Program-made: the position numbers and the translations under genes
The notes under the pieces: model-generated
Databases searched by the model: none
Told to the model about the DNA's origin: nothing
The model's input: only the letters and a program-made list of their open reading frames with translations
Shown: positions 5,594 through 9,927 of the stretch, piece after piece
Numbering within the stretch: the stretch's first letter is position 1
How the letters are laid out: each line of letters starts with the position of its first letter
Assembly (NCBI GenBank): GCA_937894665.1
Contig: CALAWF010000230.1
Location: 1-9,927 of the forward strand
Direction of reading: 5' to 3'
Length of the DNA stretch: 9,927 bases
Source of the DNA: an uncultured bacterium
GTDB taxonomy: Bacteria > Cyanobacteriota > Vampirovibrionia > Gastranaerophilales > Gastranaerophilaceae

Positions 5594-5609
5594 ATAATGC
5601 TCAATATTT

Positions 5610-5639
5610 TTGACATGCTTCTACTTAAACTGCAATAAT
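5610..5639 (+). promoter_or_regulatory. Promoter of smc-scpA
   Basis: A perfect TTGACA (5610-5615) and AATAAT (5634-5639, five of six bases) are separated by 18 nt. This is the best sigma-70 type promoter in the window. RNA would begin near 5646, giving a leader of about 22 nt before ATG 5668. The upstream in-frame ATG at 5638 lies inside the -10 box, so it would not be in the transcript. Confidence 0.6.
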
Positions 5640-5667
5640 GGAATATACGCTATACTCGGGTAGAAAT

Positions 5668-8600
5668 ATGTACATAAAGCAGTTAGAAATAGATAATTTT
5701 AAATCATTTGCAAATAAAACAGACATACCCCTCTTAAGAGGATTTACGACTGTTTCAGGTCCTAACGGTTCCGGAAAAAGTAACATTATTGATAGTGTGA
5801 TGTTCGCTTTAGGGCTTAGAACCGGTAGTGCTTTGCGTATTGAAAATTTGTCTGATTTTATTACGACTTTCAACAACAAAAACGAGGCATCCGTAAAGGT
5901 TATTTTTGGGGATGTAGATGGTTCCGGCGAATTATCTGTTATGCGTCGTATTAGAAAGACTAATCAAGGTTACGCCAGTACTTATTATTTGAATGATAAA
6001 GTTGATACATTAACAAATATCCGTAGTATTTTGGAAAAATATAATATTACTCCAAACAGTTACAACGTAATGATGCAAGGCGATGTTACAAGTATTGTTA
6101 TGTGTTCTTCAAAAGTTCGTCGTGGAATTATTGATGAAATTGCTGGGGTTGCAGATTTCGACAGACGTATAGATCAAGCAACTAACGAATTGAAAACGGT
6201 TGAACAACGTGTAGAAGCTGCTTCTTTGATTTTGACAGAAGTTGAAAAAACATTGGAGCAATTGAAGGCAGAGCGTGAAGTTGCATTAAAGTATAAAAAA
6301 TTACAAGAAGAAAAATCAGGTTTGGAATCTCAAGTAAGTACGGTAAAATTCTTTGATTTAAAGAGAAATTTAGAACTTGCTCACGATAATATTCTTCAAT
6401 CAAACAAAAAACTTAAAGAAGAACAAGTTAATAAAAAAGATTTAGACGAAAAAATTAAGCTGATTACAGAAAAGTACAAAGAACTTGATGCAAAATTGAA
6501 AGAACAGGGCGAAGATGAGCGTAACAAGTTAAAAGATTCACAAAGCAATTTATCAGCTCGTATTCAAACTAAGAAAAATGCAATTGATTATTCTCAAACT
6601 CAAATTCAAAAAGGTTTGCAATCTATCGAAAATGCAAAAAATGGTATAGAGTCTTACAAAAAGAAAATTGAAGATGAAAGACTTAATATTAAATTATCCC
6701 ATGACAAAATCGGTATTATTGAAACTCAATTGAAAGATAAAAAAGAAGAATTAGCTAAAAAGTTAGAAGATATTTCAGGATTGAGTTCTACTGCTGATAA
6801 GTATATTCAAGAGCGTAACGATGTTTCTCGCTCCTTAGATTCTTTAAAAGACAAAGATAATGAATTATTAAAAACCTCTTTACCAAAAGAAAATGAATTA
6901 AAAACTCTTAAAAAAGAAATTGAAGATGCAAAATTATTTGTTGAAAATGCTGAAAAAGCAAAAGCTAATTTCGGGGATACAAAATCATTAAAAGAAATGC
7001 AAGTTTCTGATTTGAAAAAAGAAATGGATGAATTGAAAGAAATTCAAACATCTACAATGAAAGAACTTGACGATGCAAAAACTTCAATTGAAGATTTTGA
7101 CCACGATTTGAGGGCAGCTCTTCGCAGATTTTCTGAAATGGAAGCTCAAAGAAGAGTGATGTCTGCTTCTGGGTCTTCTTTACCAATTACAACCGTAATG
7201 AATGCGAATTTAGAAGGTGTTCACGCACCATTGATGCAGTTAGGTACGGTAGATGAGGAATATTCTTTGGCGTTAGATGTTGCATTTGGTGGAAGACTTG
7301 CTCACATTGTTGTAGATGATCCACATGCTGCTTATATTGCAATGGAACTTTTAAATTCTTCAAAATCAGGCAGAGCAACATTTATTCCGTTGAATAAAAT
7401 TAAAAAAGCTCCAACGAAACTTCAATTGCCAAAGAATAGAGGTGTAATTGATTTTGCGATAAATCTTGTTGATTTTGACGATATTTATTTGGATGCGTTT
7501 TTCTACGCTGTCGGAGATACTTTGATTGTGGAAGATGCGGAATCTGCAGAGCCATTGATGGGTAAATATAGAATGGTTACTCTTGATGGTAAGTTGTATG
7601 AAAAATCTTCTGCTATTACAGGTGGTTATGTTAAAAAATCAATGTTTGGTTTTGGACAAAATGACGACAAAGAACTTGAACGTGCAAAATCAAAATTGGA
7701 TGATTTACAGAAAAAATATGATCAGGCTTGTATCAAGCGTAAAGAGTTAGAAGACAAGTTAGATAAAATTCGTGTTTCTTATTCAAATTCATCAACAGAA
7801 TATTCAAAGGCTAAGATTGAATTGTCAAATATGACTTCTCAATTTGAAAACAGTCAGAATTTATTAGAAACAAAGAGAACTTTTATCACTGAAAACGAGC
7901 CAAAAATTGACAAGTTAAATTCTGAACTTGATAAAATCGAACTTAAAAGGGTTGAATTAGCTGACGAAATTCAAAAATCACAAGACAAGTTGGCTGAACT
8001 TGATAGTTTGTTAAATGACAAAGATTTGAAAGATTTAAAAGAAAAAACTCAAGGTATAGAAGATGAAATTCGTCATTTGAATACAAACTTGATGAATGTT
8101 AATAGTGAAATTCAAAGTTTTGAAAATACTATTAAATTCAACGAACAATTGATTACATCAAAACAAGATGATATAAAAAATACTTTAAAAAATAACGAAT
8201 CTTTAGAAAAAGACCAAGAAACTTGTAAGACCGAAATCGTTCAATTAGAGGAACAATTAAATATCCTATCTGATAAAATTGCGGTAATTGATGAAAAAAT
8301 TGGTGAACTTGTGAAACAAAAAGACGAAATACATAACAGTCTGGTTGAGTTGCAAACCAATAGTGCAGTCAAAGCATCCGAGATTGATAGAATTAACGAA
8401 CAGATAGAATCCTTCAAGGCAAGACGTCGTGAGTTAGAACCTCAATTGAAGGAAGCATCAGAAATTTTGACAAATTCCGGTGTTGATGTTGAAAAACTTG
8501 AACCTGTTCAAATTTCAATTGACGAGTTGAATGCAAAAATTCAACGTCTAGATAAGAGAATGCAAGAATTAGGGGATGTAAATATGCGTGCAATCGTTTC

Positions 8601-9180
8601 TTATGAAGAAAAAGCTGCACGTAAGGAAGAACTTGATACTCAAATCAATACATTATCAACTGAACGTCAGTCTATTTTAGACAAGATGAATGGTTTTGAA
8701 CAACAAAAGAAAGAAGCATTTATGACTACATTTACAGCCATAAATGAAAACTTTAAAGATATTTATCACCAATTGTCAGAAGGTGAGGGTCGTTTAATTT
8801 TGGAAAACGAAAAAGACCCGCTTTCTGCCGGCATGACGATTGAGGCAAAACCGAGAGATAAAACTTCTAATAACAAATTAGGGGCATTATCAGGTGGTGA
8901 AAAAGCCCTAACTGCATTAGCTTTGGTATTTTCAATTCAAAAATACCTTCCGGCTCCATTCTATGCCCTAGATGAAGTTGATGCCAGCTTAGATACAATG
9001 AATGTTGAAAGAATTGCGGATATGGTTAAAAAACAGTCTGCGGATACTCAATTTATTGTTGTAAGCCACAGACGTCCAATGATTGAAGCTGCTAGCAGAA
9101 CAATTGGTGTTACCCAAAAAGAAAAAGGTAAAACAAAAGTTACAGGTGTTAAATTAAGAGATGACAATGATGAACAATAA
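5668..9180 (+). CDS. smc: Chromosome segregation ATPase SMC
   Basis: Codes for 1170 residues, normal for bacterial SMC. It is the ATP-driven, coiled-coil core of the SMC-ScpAB complex that extrudes DNA loops and helps separate replicated chromosomes. Visible parts in order: Walker A GPNGSGKSN (31-39); Q-loop glutamine 137 in VMMQGDV; a first coiled coil (about 165-500); the hinge (about 510-665, with FGGR near 541 and ITGGYV near 652); a second coiled coil (about 670-1010); signature LSGGE (1074-1078); Walker B FYALDE with D1102 and the catalytic E1103; the D-loop ASLD; and the switch histidine H1134 in VVSHR. All ATPase residues are intact. ATG 5668 is chosen over the in-frame ATG 5638 because MYIKQLEIDNFKSF is the family's standard N-terminus and the earlier ATG lies in the promoter. 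scpA overlaps its 3' end. Confidence 0.97.
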   Translation: MYIKQLEIDNFKSFANKTDIPLLRGFTTVSGPNGSGKSNIIDSVMFALGLRTGSALRIENLSDFITTFNNKNEASVKVIFGDVDGSGELSVMRRIRKTNQGYASTYYLNDKVDTLTNIRSILEKYNITPNSYNVMMQGDVTSIVMCSSKVRRGIIDEIAGVADFDRRIDQATNELKTVEQRVEAASLILTEVEKTLEQLKAEREVALKYKKLQEEKSGLESQVSTVKFFDLKRNLELAHDNILQSNKKLKEEQVNKKDLDEKIKLITEKYKELDAKLKEQGEDERNKLKDSQSNLSARIQTKKNAIDYSQTQIQKGLQSIENAKNGIESYKKKIEDERLNIKLSHDKIGIIETQLKDKKEELAKKLEDISGLSSTADKYIQERNDVSRSLDSLKDKDNELLKTSLPKENELKTLKKEIEDAKLFVENAEKAKANFGDTKSLKEMQVSDLKKEMDELKEIQTSTMKELDDAKTSIEDFDHDLRAALRRFSEMEAQRRVMSASGSSLPITTVMNANLEGVHAPLMQLGTVDEEYSLALDVAFGGRLAHIVVDDPHAAYIAMELLNSSKSGRATFIPLNKIKKAPTKLQLPKNRGVIDFAINLVDFDDIYLDAFFYAVGDTLIVEDAESAEPLMGKYRMVTLDGKLYEKSSAITGGYVKKSMFGFGQNDDKELERAKSKLDDLQKKYDQACIKRKELEDKLDKIRVSYSNSSTEYSKAKIELSNMTSQFENSQNLLETKRTFITENEPKIDKLNSELDKIELKRVELADEIQKSQDKLAELDSLLNDKDLKDLKEKTQGIEDEIRHLNTNLMNVNSEIQSFENTIKFNEQLITSKQDDIKNTLKNNESLEKDQETCKTEIVQLEEQLNILSDKIAVIDEKIGELVKQKDEIHNSLVELQTNSAVKASEIDRINEQIESFKARRRELEPQLKEASEILTNSGVDVEKLEPVQISIDELNAKIQRLDKRMQELGDVNMRAIVSYEEKAARKEELDTQINTLSTERQSILDKMNGFEQQKKEAFMTTFTAINENFKDIYHQLSEGEGRLILENEKDPLSAGMTIEAKPRDKTSNNKLGALSGGEKALTALALVFSIQKYLPAPFYALDEVDASLDTMNVERIADMVKKQSADTQFIVVSHRRPMIEAASRTIGVTQKEKGKTKVTGVKLRDDNDEQ

Positions 9181-9927
9181 TCTTATAAACGCTGAAGATT
9201 TAGAGTCTTCTATATTAGGTGAAAACAAGGAATTTGATTCAAATGACGGTATTGGAATCCTTGTTGATATGGCAAAACAAGGTAAGATTGATCCTTGGCA
9301 TATTGATATTCTTGATGTAACGGAAAAATATCTTCAACGTATGATTGAGTTGAAATCTTTAAATTTAAGGGTTGCATCTCGTACCCTATTGTTTGCTTCT
9401 ATTTTATGTCGTTTGCAGTCAAACGTTCTTGCAGGGCTTTCTTTGGATGATTTTAAGGATGAACCTCAAGACGATGTAATTTATGATGATGACGGTTTTA
9501 TTGTTGAGTATCCGGAAGATAATGAATTTATTCCAACGAGCAATGTTGTTAGTTTTGATGAAGCACTTCAACGAAGAACAAGTATTCGTCTAAATCGTAA
9601 CCGTGTTGTTACTTTGAAAGACTTGATTAAACAGTTGGAATTTTATGAAAAATTAGAAAAACGAGCATCAATTAAAAGTGCTCATGAAAGAGCAAAACGC
9701 CATGTTAGAAATTATTCTCGTTTGACTCCGGAAGAAATTGTTTCTATGGCTCACGAGGAATACATTGAAGAAGCTGTTTTGAAGTTGAAAGACAACTTAG
9801 AACAAATTTTTGCTCGTGAAGATAAGATTGAATTAAACGAATTGACAATGCTTGGGATGGATAAAATCAGTGCATATTTAGCATTGTTGTTCTTGAGCAG
9901 AGATACTGATTATGAACTTGAACAAAA
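9161..9927 (+). CDS. scpA: Segregation and condensation protein A, 3'-truncated by window edge
   Basis: Codes for 255 codons without a stop before the window ends; ScpA is usually about 250-270 residues, so little is missing. ScpA is the kleisin that bridges the SMC heads and recruits ScpB. The N-terminal helical region carries GILVDMAKQGKIDPWHIDI (about 32-50) and then SRTLLFASILCRLQSNVL (about 73-90), which fit ScpA's SMC-neck binding part. An acidic linker (about 95-125, DDFKDEPQDD and neighbours) follows. The end (about 150-255) resembles the SMC-cap winged helix. The usual GPLDLLL motif is absent. As I recall, cyanobacterial ScpA proteins are the same (IDPWDVQVID). The start overlaps smc by up to 20 nt; ATGs at 9161, 9167 and 9170 are all possible, so the exact start is uncertain. 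It is co-transcribed with smc. Confidence 0.9.
   Translation, partial: MTMMNNNLINAEDLESSILGENKEFDSNDGIGILVDMAKQGKIDPWHIDILDVTEKYLQRMIELKSLNLRVASRTLLFASILCRLQSNVLAGLSLDDFKDEPQDDVIYDDDGFIVEYPEDNEFIPTSNVVSFDEALQRRTSIRLNRNRVVTLKDLIKQLEFYEKLEKRASIKSAHERAKRHVRNYSRLTPEEIVSMAHEEYIEEAVLKLKDNLEQIFAREDKIELNELTMLGMDKISAYLALLFLSRDTDYELEQ

Noticed and set aside
5625..5879. A minus-strand frame across the smc promoter and start
   Set aside because: It is a shadow of the conserved SMC head coding sequence and would run through the smc promoter; nothing in it looks like a known protein.
1..9927. CRISPR array, tRNA, insertion sequence or prophage boundary
   Set aside because: I saw no regularly spaced repeats, cloverleaf-like sequence, transposase, integrase or terminal inverted repeats on either strand.

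Overview
The window is about two-thirds A+T, uses UGA as a normal stop codon and is densely coded on both strands. Three features point to a non-photosynthetic relative of the cyanobacteria, of the gut Gastranaerophilales (Melainabacteria/Vampirovibrionia) type. They are the prepilin leader MKKA/FTLAEVLITLGIIG, a ScpA whose N-terminal motif reads KIDPWHIDI rather than the usual GPLDLLL, and low-GC codon use. This assignment rests on remembered family patterns, not on a search.

Layout. (1) Left edge to 2487: the 3' end of an unrecognised + strand gene (1-428) meets, stop over stop, a three-gene minus-strand cluster. That cluster reads from a UmuC-type translesion DNA polymerase (2487-1276), to a soluble 149-residue unknown (1230-781), to a small two-helix membrane protein (784-425, coupled by ATGA). 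(2) 2488-4496: after a 137-bp divergent control region, a + strand pair encodes a 390-residue regulator and a 229-residue polytopic membrane protein of unknown role. The regulator appears to consist of four tandem GntR-type winged-helix domains with no ligand domain. (3) 4508-5593: a minus-strand secreted pilin-like protein with a type IV prepilin leader and a + strand 80-residue XRE/Cro-type regulator diverge from a 102-bp intergenic region. That region holds three perfect palindromes and a 16-bp direct repeat. (4) 5610-9927: a promoter, then smc (start best placed at 5668) and an overlapping scpA that runs off the right edge.

How the genes fit together. Smc and ScpA form the chromosome-organising SMC-ScpAB complex; scpB is not in the window. 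The polymerase would copy past damaged DNA, but no umuD or lexA is next to it. The XRE protein is the obvious candidate to bind the palindromes between itself and the pilin-like gene, and so to control both. The tetra-winged-helix regulator probably controls itself and its membrane partner, and possibly the divergent polymerase operon. No tRNA, rRNA, CRISPR, insertion sequence, phage gene or convincing intrinsic terminator was seen. No gene-free stretch exceeds 300 bases; the longest are 2488-2624 and 5249-5350.

The right half is core genome, while the left half looks like lineage-specific accessory content. The least ordinary items are the four-winged-helix regulator and the palindrome-rich pilin/XRE control region. 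I did not find an unmistakable new multi-gene system.
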